64,000 nt of DNA from Mya arenaria (taxonomy: Eukaryota > Mollusca > Bivalvia > Myida > Myidae): the NCBI RefSeq assembly GCF_026914265.1, contig NC_069135.1, positions 8,635,001-8,699,000 of the forward strand. The letters are read 5' to 3'. The stretch's first letter is position 1; each line of letters opens with the position of its first letter. The notes beneath the pieces were generated by a model. It saw nothing but the letters and a program-made list of their open reading frames with translations, did no database searches and was not told where the DNA came from. Shown piece after piece: positions 24,571 to 48,002 of the stretch. The translations under genes were made by a program, and so were the position numbers.

Positions 24571-26480
24571 GATTAAGAATTCATATCAATCGATCATTCC
24601 ACTATCCATATTATACCCCATACCGGACATAAAATACATGCACAGTTTCACTCAATGTTTACTCCTTTGTGTCCGTGTGATTTGTCTCAATATAATAGCT
24701 TATTCATAGAACATGTGCCTTCTATAATAATAAAAAATGAAATAAAATTGCCCGAAATGAATGTCATAATTCGAAAAGCTACATATCCTTATTTTTTCAT
24801 AAGCAATGTATGTATACACTATGCAGTCTGATATCAATAGATATATCTGTGATGTACCACGATGAAAGATAAATTGGTAATTGAAATAATTAAGAAGTTG
24901 ATCAAAAACCAGGCTACACAAATGCAGCTTGCCTTTTTAGCATAGTACAATATACAATAACTTGTTGCTCATTTGAGTTTTATCGAAGTAAACACGGAAA
25001 CTATATTTCGGGTTCATATCTTTAATGTGTTCACCCATTGTTTTTCTGCACTACGCCGCCGTCGCTGACAACGCCTAAACACTTTCCATTGCAAAATTGG
25101 GTCAGCTATTTTAAACTAACAACGCGTATTTGAATGTGTCGCCTGTTTGGCGTTGTCAAACGAATTAGATAATATAATACATATTTCAAGTAAAAATTAG
25201 CAAAACTTTGTAGTAAATTTGGCTACTTAGGCGTTTATCACACTTGACAAAGATAATTTTATGTTTGCAAATGCGGTCAACACGTTTCATCACGATTGGA
25301 TAATGAACACTGAAGTTAGCGTACATGTATGCACAAGACAAACTTCCTATTTTGTAACATATAAGGGACATTTATCTGGATTTGCTTATGCAAATTACCC
25401 CCACGTTCGGACTTAACGGAGACATCATGCTTTTAAAGACTGCCACCAAGTTTCATCATGATGGGACATTATAATACAGTCATTAGATATTGTCTGCAAA
25501 ATACATATAACTACTAAGACCCAACTTGACCGAAACTTTAAACTGGCACCAACTTCCATCATGTAATACTTTTCAAAATTACATGTTATTTTGACTGTGC
25601 TGATCCTTATTGGGCATCATTGCCCATAAAGCCATTATACTGAAATGGCGAATTGTCTTATCCAGCGTGAGGAAGATTTCCACGCCCTGCAGAAAAAACT
25701 ATTGAAACAGTCGTCTTCTTACTACTAAACATAGAGTATAATGCCATCATCGTATCGGATACGTAACTATGTGAATTTTAGATTCTTGGTGACGCCATAT
25801 TTTTTCATCCTTCAGAAGGGTTTTATCCGGGGCAAAGAAAAACAAACATAATGACAAACACTTTTTTGGCCTCGAAAGATTGTAAAGTAGGTCAATCACG
25901 TCCAATATCAACTGAAATATAGATTAGATTTACAAACTGTAATAACGTTGTGTAATGTAGTTATGGTCATTAACTTTACGAATCAGTAACCTGGTAAAGA
26001 AGTCACCAGACATTACCATTTTAGGAGAGAACTAGCTTATGTATGGGATTCCCCAAGTGCTTGGTCAAAGGGAGGCTATCAAAGACACAAACGCCCCAGA
26101 TGATAGGATATTTAATAAATGAGCTACTCTTGCATAAAAACTTGAAAAGTACAAAAGAAACCGTTCATACGCTTCTTGATTCATCACAAATTACAACATC
26201 TATAGTAAACACAAGATGGAAACTGAGTATAATTGGCACGTGTGTATTGTGCATGCAATTGAGAATATTCAAAACAAAATCTTTACAGGCTTCCTTTATT
26301 ATCTGGCATTATAACATTGCTAAGTAGAGTCGGAAAAAGAAGGCACTTCAAAACATGCCAACAAGAGACGACAACATTTTGTTAACAAAATATGTTACTT
26401 CCTAGCAAAAGATTTGCATCATAGCACTGAAGGGCAGAGAGAAAAAAATTAAAAGTTTTAAAATTATTTACAATCTCTAC
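24571..26480. other. Intergenic region between the SLC46-type gene and RhoA 3' UTR
   Basis: Begins with the upstream region of the transporter. At about 25,180-25,640 there are degenerate units with phrases such as ACGTTTCATCACGATTGG and CCAAGTTTCATCATGATGGG, typical of decayed tandem repeats of bivalve genomes. No exon is supported, including in the plus-strand open frame at 26043-26327. Confidence 0.45.
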
Positions 26481-27933
26481 TTTGTACACTTTTTATTATC
26501 AACAATTGATATTTGAATGGTGTAGTTTTTTTTTTAAATTATCAATTTAAGTACAGTAAATCAATACAAGAGAAAACAGAGAATATATTCAATTATACAT
26601 GAATATCGTCCATGAGCACAACCTTATGCATATCTGGCATTCAACGAGTCCTATTGTTCCCTTAACAAATCTACATGCTTAAATCATATTTTATGATGTA
26701 CTTTTCAATCTGCAATCATTTATTTAAATGAATGAACAAATGAACTTGAAATACTAACTGTTATCTCACTTTTTTATAAATGTCACACTCATTCAATCAT
26801 GTTTTGTATAACCCTAATATAAACAGAACATTTCAACATAAATCTTGACAGCCGCGGATCTATAAGCGTGTTTGATGTTTCTGCATTTGAAATCAAAATA
26901 TTGTAAAACTTTTTTGTATTGATGAACTACTTCTTTTCAATGGTAAATACTGATATACAAAAATATCTGAATAATAAATCTTTCACTCTACCACACAAAC
27001 AAAATAAATAGTCTTGGATAAGATACTTGATGTATAAGACTTGCACAAAAATAACAGAATGAAGTTACAACAAATACATGTACAAAGCTAAAAACAAGTA
27101 CAAAATTGTAGCCCCTTTCACTACGAAATACTCCCATTATATTGTGCAAGTGAAAGGGCCAGAAAATATGCTAGTTATCATAATGATACGGCATAATAGA
27201 ATGGATCGTGAAGCCAAGTGCCTTTAACTTTCTGTTTTGAAATGATTCAGTTTCACAAATAACACCTTCAATACATGGTATGTATTTGTTTGGATGGTGT
27301 TAAACTAAGAGTAAAACCAACGGAAATTCAACATCATGTTAAACCTCTTATTTCTCAATTAACTGAACACATAACGGAATCCTTGTTCACCTTACAAAAT
27401 ATGTAACAAATTTAAATTCAGCATAATTGACCTATGATCTTGCACGAGAAGAATTAATGGAATTGTTTAATTTTCCACTTTACATACTAAATAATGGGTT
27501 GACAAATTTGACTTTACTATTTTTCCTGTTGTGTCGATGGCAGAAACAGAAATCTTAAATTACAATGTGAATAAACAGTCTAAATTAGTAGGAATGAACA
27601 GCTAGTTGATGGAGAGACAGCTATGTACAACTACCTTACGTATGTAAATAAAGCCATTGAAGCTACACAGCATAATGAAAATATTTTCATAAATTTTCAT
27701 AGAGTTGTAACAAATCATTTTTGTTTAAAATTAATTATTCTCAAACTGTTTCTAGGCCCACAGAAATGAGTTCACAGCTTCAGTTATTCTAGTTATAAAG
27801 TGTTCTTTTTACTAAGAAAGTTCAGAATGCAGATGCCTGACAACAAATTGTGACACATTACATACTTCCTACAATAATCTTCCGATTCACGACGCTCAGC
27901 CACTCAAACAGTTCAAGAATGGTGTTTCTAGCA

Positions 27934-37972
<10,039 letters not shown>

Positions 37973-38552
37973 TTATTGTTATTGCATTCTCATGTGCTTC
38001 AAGAACTAGACTTTTTCAGCATTTTTAGAGAGATATACCCCTGTCGAAATTAACACATGCCCGGCACTGGTAAAATGTCTTTTGGGCTTGTACAAATTCT
38101 GAGTTTTATATAGCATGGCCTCAATAGATAGAATTCACGCTAGTTCATCCAAAAGTCTTAGTATGATGACTGGTCGTTTGATTTTGAACTCTGTCAGCTG
38201 TAAATTATTCATACAGAAGACAGACTTAAAGGGCAACCTTTTAGTCTGGACAAAAAATAACAAATGGATATGTAGAGATTTATCCAGTTTTGGCTGCATT
38301 ATGGCTAGGTCATGATAGTTTCTCCATGCTTTAGGATATTTTCATGGACATCATGTCTGTTCTAAAATGTGTGCAATTTTGGTTGTCATGATATTTAAAG
38401 ACAGTACCAGCGTTATCTCAAACAAGTAACTAAACGCAAAATATACCACAGTAGACTGGTTTATCTTTTTTTATTAATATATGTTAATATAATACTGAAT
38501 AATGATATAATTTTGTTTCATAGCAGTTATCAGTACAGGGTCAGTACAATCC

Positions 38553-39262
38553 ACGTCTAAAATAATAGACGTGTTATACGGGATTCTTTCAATCCCTAAC
38601 GTCTAAACGGGAATGTGCAAAAAACGGGGGTGTTTTAAAATATTTAAATTGTTTTAAGTGAAGTGGTTTAAATAGATCATAAAGAGTTATATTCATATTT
38701 TACCATGTAAGTGAAATGTTATTTTGCACTAAACAAGCATTTAATGCATTAAAACAAGTTGTTTACCTTTCCAAAAAACGAAAGTTGACAACAATTATGC
38801 GAAGGGGAACAACTTGATACAATCGTAATAACTCGGACACAGACAACAATTATGCGAAGGGGAACAACTCGATACAATCGTAATAACTTGGCCTCCTCCG
38901 AAAAAGCTTCGAGATAGACCTCGTTATACAATCGTAACAACTCGGCCATGGCCGAAATGTTCCGAGCGATTTAAAACTGTGCCCTGAAGCCTTGCAGGTG
39001 CCCTTCATGTATAAAATGAAAACAAAGCTGTCAAACTCATAATTATAAGTTGGATATTTATTTTTATGTACGGAACTAATACAAAATAACATTATCTGGT
39101 AATATTTCTTGTTTTTATGATATTTTATAGACGCTATATGCTTTAACCCGGAATCCTGATCGGAACAACTACCCACTTTTGATACTAAACAATTTGTACG
39201 TGAAGGATTTGCCATATCAAAAAATCTAAAAAAAATCCATCAACATACAATTATTTGGACTA
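38553..39262 (-). mobile_element. Non-autonomous MULE-like element, copy 1, with 10-bp target duplication
   Basis: A 710-bp element flanked by perfect 10-bp direct repeats AGTACAATCC at 38543-38552 and 39263-39272. Minus-strand start TAGTCCAAATAATTGTA. The opposite end read inward is ACGTCTAAAATAATAGACGT, so termini are only weakly inverted. It matches copy 2 at 48316-49512 over its full length in the other orientation. It contains a tandem duplication of about 55 bp (38787-38896) absent from copy 2, and a palindrome TTCGGCCATGGCCGAA. A 10-bp duplication suits Mutator-like elements, hence the tentative name. No transposase. Confidence 0.8.
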
Positions 39263-39272
39263 AGTACAATCC

Positions 39273-40470
39273 TAGTAGGGTTTGGTTAATTCATAAGACA
39301 AATCAACATGAAAAATCATGAAATATAACAAAACACCGAAAGCATGCAAAATTTGCGTTTTTTTTCAAAGGCACCAAAATAATTAGCAAATGATTATTAT
39401 AAATGATTATGTACAATAAGTATTGCTGTCACCAGGAAGCGTTCTCTGGTTCTGAAATGATGTCATTCAAAATGGCGGACGCATACTTTCGAATAAGAAA
39501 GCCTTAAATTTCAAGGCAATGAGAGTAGTAAAGCATTTTATGTTATTTGAATGATCATACCAAGACCATATTCAATTAAGAAAAGCCCACAAAAACACCA
39601 TCACTGATCGTTTTGTGACATTTCAAGTATTTTCCCTGGGCAAGTCGGGAACAATAAATTAACATTTTCTCGTTAAATAAGAGTCTTAAACAAACTGTGT
39701 GACTATATAAGAGTGTTTATGTACAACATTTCAGTAAGCTAACTTTTACCTGTAGTTAATTTCTCTCTAAAGCGTTAAAACGCTTCTTTTTCAGCTTTTG
39801 TTTATCATCAAATTCAGGCCACACCTCAATAGCTTCGTAGAGCGGGGTATGACTAATGGCAAATCTTACGAGATATTTCAATGCATTGTGGGATAGCGTT
39901 TCCGGCGGCACAAAATGAAAGTGAAAGTATCGAAGTGAGACATTTAAGAACGTTCTTCGTTTGTTGTTCGTTTGTTTTCATACTTAATGTGTTAAATCAT
40001 CAAAAGAAAATATTCTTACCTTCCTCTTATTTGATAGATGCAACAAAACATCCACTTACAAGTTATCTCTGATTCTAAATGCAGTAGGATTACAATTTTA
40101 TTTATAAACTACCATTTCTAATAATAAACATATATTCTCAATTTCATTGGATAAGACAAGTTAGGTCTATAATTAGATATTAAAGTAATTTCTAAAATGG
40201 TCAAAACGTACCAAAATATACACGCCTGTGAACTGGCTTGCCAATATACGCTATCAACCTATTTAACTACAGTCTGATATTGATCATTATAAGATTCAAA
40301 AGATATTTGTTTTCTTTCAAGTAATTATGGTCCTAATTAAGTAGAACAAACACGGTTGCCCTGCCTTAATATGTTAACTCTAGAAGCCTACCATGTTTGG
40401 CTACAAAATAAAGTTAAAAGATACTCAGTAATAAAGTTTTACACCTCTATAGAACTATTCCCCAAAAGAA
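39273..40470. promoter_or_regulatory. Upstream region of RhoA
   Basis: It probably holds the RhoA promoter and non-coding first exon. A minus-strand CTACAG/GTAAAA junction near 39,755 could be its donor. A GC-richer patch with AAAATGGCGGACGC lies near 39,470. None of this is certain. Confidence 0.3.
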
Positions 40471-40479
40471 CAATGAAGA

Positions 40480-42042
40480 TACCTATTTTGTGTATGAGGA
40501 CACTGGTCTTGCACGCAACACATTGCCTTGGCATGTGGACAAATGTGGCAAGTTAATTAAAAACCTGTCGATACAAGATAATTTAAAGTCATTTTAAGAT
40601 TTGTCAATACAAGAGAAAGTAACAGCCAGGACCACATGTACTCTATGTCCTTATACATGCATCATTTCACTGCGAAAAAATCAATATGTGTGTGACCTTG
40701 ACTTAAGAGGTAAGAAAACTGGTCTTGCGTGCCACACAATGCCTGAATATGTGTACAAATGTGGCAAGTAATTTTTCCAGCTGTCCAACAAGAGAAAGTT
40801 ACGACCTGGACACGACCACCTATACTCTTTGTCCTTATATGCAGCCTTCCATAGTAAATACACACTTAGAGTGAACAGGTAAGGACACTGGTCTTGAAGG
40901 CGACCCGTTGCCTTGATATTTGGACAAATGTGGCAAGGTTATTTAAAATCTCTCCATAAAAGATAATGTTTATAACAACCGCGACAAGACCACATACACT
41001 AAAATAACAGCATTGCATAGTTATCAAACTTTAAGTGTAAATTGACCTAAGAGGTAAGGGCACTGGTCTTGCACGCGACACGTTACCTTAATATATGGAC
41101 GAATGTGGTAAGTTATTTTAAAAAACTGCCCATACAAGAAAAAGTTACAGTCCGGACACGACCACCTATACTCTATGTCCTTATATACAGAATTCCATAG
41201 TAATCAAACACTAAGCGTAACAATAACCTTAGAGGTAAGTACACTGGTCTTGCACGCGACACGTTACAGTGCTACTTGGACAAATGTGGCAAGGTATTTT
41301 AAAATCTATCCATACAAGAGAATGTTAGTTACAACCCGGACAAGACCACATACACTCTATGTGAGTAGAAACAGCATCCCATAGTTATCAAACACAGTGT
41401 AAAATGACCTTAGTGGTAAGGACACTTGCCTTGCACGCGACACGTTGTCCTGATGAGGCTGATGTGGACAAATTAAAGTTACAACCCGGACAAGACCACA
41501 TAAACTATATGTCCTTATATGCAGCATTCCGTAGTAAACAAACAGTGTGTGTCTTTTACCTTGGAGGTAAGGACACTTGTCTTGTACACGACACGTTGCC
41601 TTGATATGTCGACGGATGTGGCAAGATATTTTAAATCTGTCCATACAAGATAAAGTTACAGGCCGGATAAGACCACGTGAAGTCTATGTCCTAGTATGCA
41701 GCAATTTACTGTGAACAAACACGTATAGTGTAACCTCGACCTTAGAGGTAAGGACACTGGTCTCGCACGCGACACGTCGTCTAGGTATGTCAAACACATT
41801 AGGCATGTTATTTTAAAATCTGTCCCTACACGAGAAAGTTACACCCCGGGTACAACCACCTACATTCTATGTCCTTATATGCAGCATTCCATAGCTATAT
41901 AACACCAAGTATGAGCTTGACCTTTGAGGTAGGGAAACGGTCGCTTGCACGAGAAATTTACAGTCCGGAAACGAAAAATTGTGTCGGACGTGCAGACGGA
42001 CAGACGAAGCAATTTTAGTATGTCCACCTTCGGCGGCATATA
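40480..42042 (-). mobile_element. Tandem-core element of the 181-bp family, degenerate copy
   Basis: About nine irregular units of 150-215 bp containing GTAAGGACACTGGTCTTGCA, TGTGGCAAGTTATTTTAAAA and ACTCTATGTCCTTATATGCA. The right end (GACAGACGAAGC, then TATGTCCACCTTCGGCGGCA) corresponds to the intact end at 44373. The left end is not recognisable. It is the oldest of the three copies judging from divergence. Confidence 0.8.
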
Positions 42043-42360
42043 AATACGCATATTACTGTTCTTGTTTTGACGGACTATTCCCAAAAGAGCATCACGTTTG
42101 TATATTTTTATATTCATTAATGTCAATGCAATAAAATTGTTCAATTAATTCCGTAACTGTAGTGTTTCTTGACATTCCCAATAAAAAATCAATTGATACC
42201 ACATTGAATTACAAATTGTATATAATGGTTTGCAACCAAATTTTACTTTTAACCGGTGTGTTGGTCCGGTGTATTCTCAAAAAAAATGTGAAAATTAGGA
42301 TGTGTTGTATGTATCGTTGCTCTGTGAATGTTAACTTATATTTTCTGTATTATTGTTATT

Positions 42361-42452
<92 letters not shown>

Positions 42453-42453
42453 T
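42361..42453. repeat. (TTTA)n microsatellite
   Basis: About 93 bp of nearly pure TTTA. The open frames over it (Phe-Ile-Tyr-Leu repeats) are artefacts. Confidence 0.98.
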
Positions 42454-42866
42454 ATTTTTGTCCATTTTGTTCAGAATTCGGGTGGAGACCATTTTGCAAC
42501 AATATTATTGAATACAAAAGTTCGTTTTTTTTGTGTTGATGTTTCAACTTTCTTCAGATTGTAGAATGTCTGTTTGAGAACTCCCATCTGTAACCAGCTT
42601 GATTTTTTTTATTATATAACATCTGTACTCCGATTGCTGTATAGATCTGGGCCCAATAGCAAATCCTACTCCCAAGTATGGATACACTTTTAGATTACAT
42701 TCGTTAAATTTGTTTGTTGTATCGTAAAAATATGATCACGTTATATATAAAGCCCATCTGTAGAACAATATGTTTGTTTTATTTTACTCCATGCTTTGAG
42801 CACATTATTAATGAATGAAACTTTTTTTGAAACTTTTTTATTAAGACATAAACTATTTCACATTCA

Positions 42867-44373
42867 AACAAGAGCTGTCACAGTATGTGACGAATGCCCC
42901 CGAATGTGACATTGACCTATGAACAAGGTCAGTACATGAAAAGTTAAAGATCAAACAAATACATATGGCAAGTTATTTTAAATTGCCTCTGAACATACAA
43001 AATACCACCCATACTTGATAACATACATTCTGATGTCCTTATATTCAGCATTCCATTGTGAATAAACACTAAGTGTATCTTTCACCTTAGAGGTAGGGAC
43101 ATGGGTCTTGCACGTGACATGTTATCTTGGTATGCCGAACACATGTGGCAAGTTATTTTAAAATCTGTCCATACAAGAAAAAGTTACAGCCCGGACATAA
43201 CAACCAATACTCTGTATCCTTATATGCAGCACTCCATTGTGAATAAACACCTAAGTGTGACCTTGACCTTAGAGGTAAGGACACGGTTCTTGCACGCGAC
43301 ACGTCGTCTTGGTATGTCGAACACATGTGGCAAGTTATTTTAAATTCTGTCCATACAAGGGAAACTTACAGCCTGGACACGACAACCTATACTCTATGTC
43401 CTTATATGCAGCATTCCATTGTGAATAAACACTAAGTGTGACCTTGACCTAAGAGGTAGGGACACGGATCTTGCACCCGACACGTCGTCTTGGTATGCCG
43501 AACACATGTGGCAAGTTATTTTAAAATCTGTCCATACAAGGGAAAGTTACAGCCCAGACACGACAACCTATACTCTATGTCCTTATATGCAGCATTCCAT
43601 TGTGAATAAACACTAAGTGTGACATTGACCTAAGAAATAGGGACACGGGTCTTGCACGCGACACGTCGTCTTGGTATGCCGAACACATGTTGCAAGTTAT
43701 TTTAAAATCTGTCCATACAAGGGAAAGTTACAGCCCGGACACGACAATCTATACTCTATGTCATTATATGCAGCATTCAATTGTGAATAAACACCTAGGT
43801 GTGACCTTGACCTTAGAGGTAGGGACACGGTTCTTGCACGCGACACGTCGTCTTGGTATGTCGTACACATGTGGCAAGTTATTTTAAAATCTGTCCATAC
43901 AAGGGAAAGTTACAGCCCGGACACGACAACCTATACTCTATGTCCTCATATGCAGCATTCCATTGTGAATAAACACTAAGTGTGACCTTGACCTAAGAGG
44001 TAGGGACACGGGTCTTGCACGCGACACGTCGTCTTGGTATGCCGAACACATGTGGCAAGTTATTTTAAAATCTGTCCATACAAGAAAAAGTTACAGCCCG
44101 GACACGACAACCTATACTCTATGTCCTTATATGCAGCATTCCATTGTGAATAAACTCCGAAGTGTGACCTTGACCTAAGAGGTAGGGACACGGGTCTTGC
44201 ACGCGACATGTCGTCTTGGTATGCCGAACACATGTGGCAAGTTATTTTAAAATCTGTCCATACAAGGGAAAGTTTCAGCCCGGACACGAGTTATTGAGCC
44301 GGACACACGGACGGACGGAAGGACGGACGGACGGACGGACGGTGCGATTTTAATATGCCCACCTTCGGGGGCA
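42867..44373 (-). mobile_element. Tandem-core element of the 181-bp family, copy 2
   Basis: Complete in layout and opposite in orientation to the copy at 52531. It starts with AACAAGAGCTGTCACAGTAT and has about seven units of about 182 bp. Then comes a (GGAC)n microsatellite, and it ends with GCACCGTCC-related sequence and CACCTTCGGGGGCA. No coding capacity. Confidence 0.9.
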
Positions 44374-44849
44374 AAAAAAATCAGTTTATTTCCATAAACA
44401 ATAAACTTCTTTTTGAGAAATATTTTTCGATTTATGGTGTCAAGAAAGCGGTTGATATTTGTGTTAGTTTAGTCCACCATTTTCATAGTTTTGGTACAAA
44501 TTATATCTGTTCATTTTTTCTGGCTTCTTGACACAAATGAATTTGAAGATATGTTATTTTTCAATAATACTCTTGCTTAGATTTAGGAAGACAGTGAATG
44601 TGTAGATGATGTTTTGTAACGCATATGTTTTTTATTGAGGTAACTTTGCCCATTAGTGTTAGTTTTCTGTGTTTCCATTGTTTGAGAATTTTATGAAATA
44701 TTTCGATATTTTATGTTCATTTGTGTCTGTTATTTTTTTGTACGCATATACAATTTCATACCTAAAGCTGTTGAGCATTCTGAAGTCCAAATAAATGGTT
44801 AATTATTACAAAGCGTTATCACGGTTCGTGTTTTTAAAGTACCCACTCT

Positions 44850-45930
44850 AAGAATGATTGATTTATTTGTGTTGGGGTTTAGACCAAAACATTTTGAAAA
44901 TGATTCCATTTAATTAACCTTAGATTTAAAAGACCTTTCTGGGTGATCATTAAAACACGTTTCATCATCAGCGAAAAGTGTTTTATTTCTGCATTCAGCG
45001 TGGTTTAATAGTCTGAAATAATTTGAAGACAAATGCTAAATAAAATCGAAGTAAGTGGACATCATTGGCGTACTCCCTTTTCAACTGCGAATGCCTCAAA
45101 CAATATCTGAATAGGATATTTCAGTCCAATGTCTTATATCAGATCTGACATTGAAAGTTTGCAGACTGCAAAGTGTTAAAGAATTATCAACACTATCAAA
45201 TGCGTTTTGAAAGTCGACAAAAACAGTAGTCCAGACTTTTTGTATTCGTCAAGATATTACATTTAATACTTTATAATAAGTCGATTATTTTCGCAAATGC
45301 TTATTTCATTGATAAAACCAGTTTGCTCAAATAATTTAGACAGTATCTTTTTTAAATTACATTAGCAATTGGTTCATTGCTATTTCATAATCAATATTTA
45401 ATAGACCGATCGGTCTCCAATTGGAAATATTTTTATTATCAGGTTTTGGAATAATTGATATTATACCTTGTCCCAAAATGATATAAATTGTCCATTTTGA
45501 AAAAAGAATAATCTAATGAGTCTATCAGAACAGATTAAATATCTGTCCACAATATTTTATAAAAAAGTAACACTTACCTTTACCCAGGGCATTTGTTATT
45601 TTCCATTTGTTTTAAAACATTTGCATTTTCATATTCATATGTTTTTAGTTAACCTTCGCATAAATTACTATCGAGATCTTGATGTATTTTTTTGTTTGTG
45701 TTAAGAAAAATTAATCGATTTAATTCTCCAAAGTTTAGGAGTTTGCTATACATTTTTTTTATTTTTGACTTCTTCAGTTAGCGTGTTTTTACTGTTGTAA
45801 CAATCTTATCTTTTAAGTGTTTTCTCCCTGTTGGTTTTACCTCTAAAGCTGTCTCGTCTATTGATACATGCTTGTTCAAATTATTTAATAACACTGGAAC
45901 GTTATATTTCCCAAATGTCACTAAATCGAT
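44850..45930 (-). mobile_element. L1/Tx1-like LINE relic, reverse-transcriptase region
   Basis: Minus-strand fragments in RT order: ENNKCPG, NWRPIGLLNIDYEIAMNQL, VFVDFQNAFDSVDN, VEKGVRQ-CPLTSILFS, and TLFADDET (the catalytic F-ADD box with Glu). The pieces are separated by stops and frameshifts. The sequence is AT-rich and the element has long been dead. The distal part to 45,930 is assigned from weaker similarity. Confidence 0.75.
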
Positions 45931-46259
45931 CACAATAATTAGTAAAATTTAAAAATGTTTACTATTGTTTCGCTTCACCTTAACTTATTATTTCTCTATA
46001 TAATCGTAAGTGCCTACTTCACGTCAATAAAGGGTTTCTACCACTGCAATTATCAATATTCAATCACTGATCATCAAACAAAATTAATTAAAACAAATAC
46101 TAGATTTTGTAAAACAAATGATTTAAACAAAAAACAACAACATATGAATGTTCATTAATACAATAAAAAAAATTCAGGGACATATTCAGCCGGAGTATTG
46201 AGTAAAAGTTTGATAATAAATGTATGCGTGTATTTACCCTTATAATCTAGTGATCTTTG

Positions 46260-46620
46260 ATCTGTTGATCTTAAACAGGTAGTGACCAACCTCTCCACCC
46301 ACCCATTTGGAGGACCGTTAGTTCAAACGTTGTCTTTATATAGATTTGACGAGTTTCTTTGTGTTTATGACCACTGTGAACTTTACCTGCTGACCTCAAC
46401 ATCTGTAGGTCATGACCAACGTCCCTTACAAGTTTGACGACCCAATCATTCTCTAGTTACCAATCGGACTAGATTTTTGTGTTCAATGTCACCGCGACCG
46501 TAAACTTTGGTATACTGACCTCAAAATAAATAAGGATCATCTGCGCGTCAAGACCAATTAACCTCCCTACCAAGTTTGAGGACTGTATTACCAAACATTC
46601 TCCATGTCACAAATTTCAGG
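46260..46620. repeat. Decayed tandem repeat, GACC-rich units
   Basis: Phrases such as GTAGTGACCAACCTC, AGGTCATGACCAACGTCCCT, and CAAGACCAATTAACCTCCCT, each followed by ACAAGTTTGACGACC-like sequence, recur at about 110-140 bp. No gene. Confidence 0.5.
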
Positions 46621-47465
46621 GGTCTTTGCAAACATTTATTTTAGACGAGCGATTTACCTAACATACAACCAAGGGTCATTACTTTAATAAAGTTGTGTAT
46701 ATGATCATTACGTTTCGTAGACACAGAAACACTCTTATCAAAACAAACAATATGTTGAAATTATGTGCAGATGGCCATGTACACTTCTAGGGGAGGTGGG
46801 GTTAAATTGCATAATAAATAAACATAGTAGAAAGAACATTATCATTAAAACAGATTTTTTATTCTATTAATTATTTTGTTAAAATTCCTCGGACTAGACC
46901 GTTAAAGTGGTTGTGTAATTATATCTTATAAAGATTTAAAAATGAACTTAAATAGGCAAAACACATTCAAGATAAGATACAAAGTAATTATAAGTGTATC
47001 GACAAACAATTGGTAGCACAACACAATCTCATCCAATGGAAATAAGTTAAATATGATTTCAACATCATATGCTTTTCATGCAAAAGGAATGCAGATGCGG
47101 ATGTTCAATTATCGATGTAAGAAACTTAGAATCTCCAAGTTCCATTCCGATATGATCATCGGCCACGATAAATCGTTGTCATTTTTTTCCTTTCTGTCAC
47201 TTTTTACTGAATGTTGATTGATTGGTGTGTTTTTTTCAGATCAAAACAACACGGAAATACATAAAACAGTAGATTCAATGTTCATATTATCAGAATAAAG
47301 TACTTGAAAATGTATAATCTACACTTAGCACAACGAACATATTAAAAACATAGTTCCATTGTTCGTCATTGTGCAGGAGCTCAATGAGATTTCGGTGCCC
47401 TCCTTTTTTGCTGTTGTTTGGTTTGTCATTGTATTTTGACTATCGTTAGATAGATAGATTTATTC

Positions 47466-47550
<85 letters not shown>

Positions 47551-48002
47551 ATAGTAACAAACCAAATATCTCGTAAAATTATAACACAGACTGATTAACA
47601 AAGTATTAGTGATGATATCTATACTAAAGCACAACATCATTAGAATGCTTTTGATACATAGGTGCGTTAATAAAGATTTAATTCAATGTGACAAATATAT
47701 AACACAGGATAACCCTTTAAAGTTATTCAACTTATTTCCAATGGGGTCCATCGTTAATGGAATATTTCCATGTTAGTATACATTGCCACGGTCAAATGCC
47801 AAAATGTTTTTACTAGTGTTGTCACCTGTCTTGTTGGGCCTCTGACGATGAAAGGGAAATAATCGCTGCGTGTAGTTTTAAATACTATACGTGTATGAAA
47901 AAAACGATTTGATTTTGGCCGTTTTGACCGAACTTACTTGAAGGCGGTGTCGAAGTTAATTACTCCAACCTGGACTCTCTTTCCTGTCTGCCGGCTGAAA
48001 AT
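46621..48002. promoter_or_regulatory. Upstream region of transketolase
   Basis: Holds a pure (TA)n tract at about 47469-47548 and then the presumed promoter and 5' UTR of transketolase. No core promoter motif could be assigned. Confidence 0.35.
47469..47548. repeat. (TA)n microsatellite
   Basis: About 80 bp of uninterrupted TA, about 455 bp upstream of the transketolase ATG. Confidence 0.98.

Noticed and set aside
26043-26327. Plus-strand open frame of 94 codons
   Set aside because: AT-rich, no family features, no splice signals; it lies near the presumed RhoA 3' UTR on the other strand.
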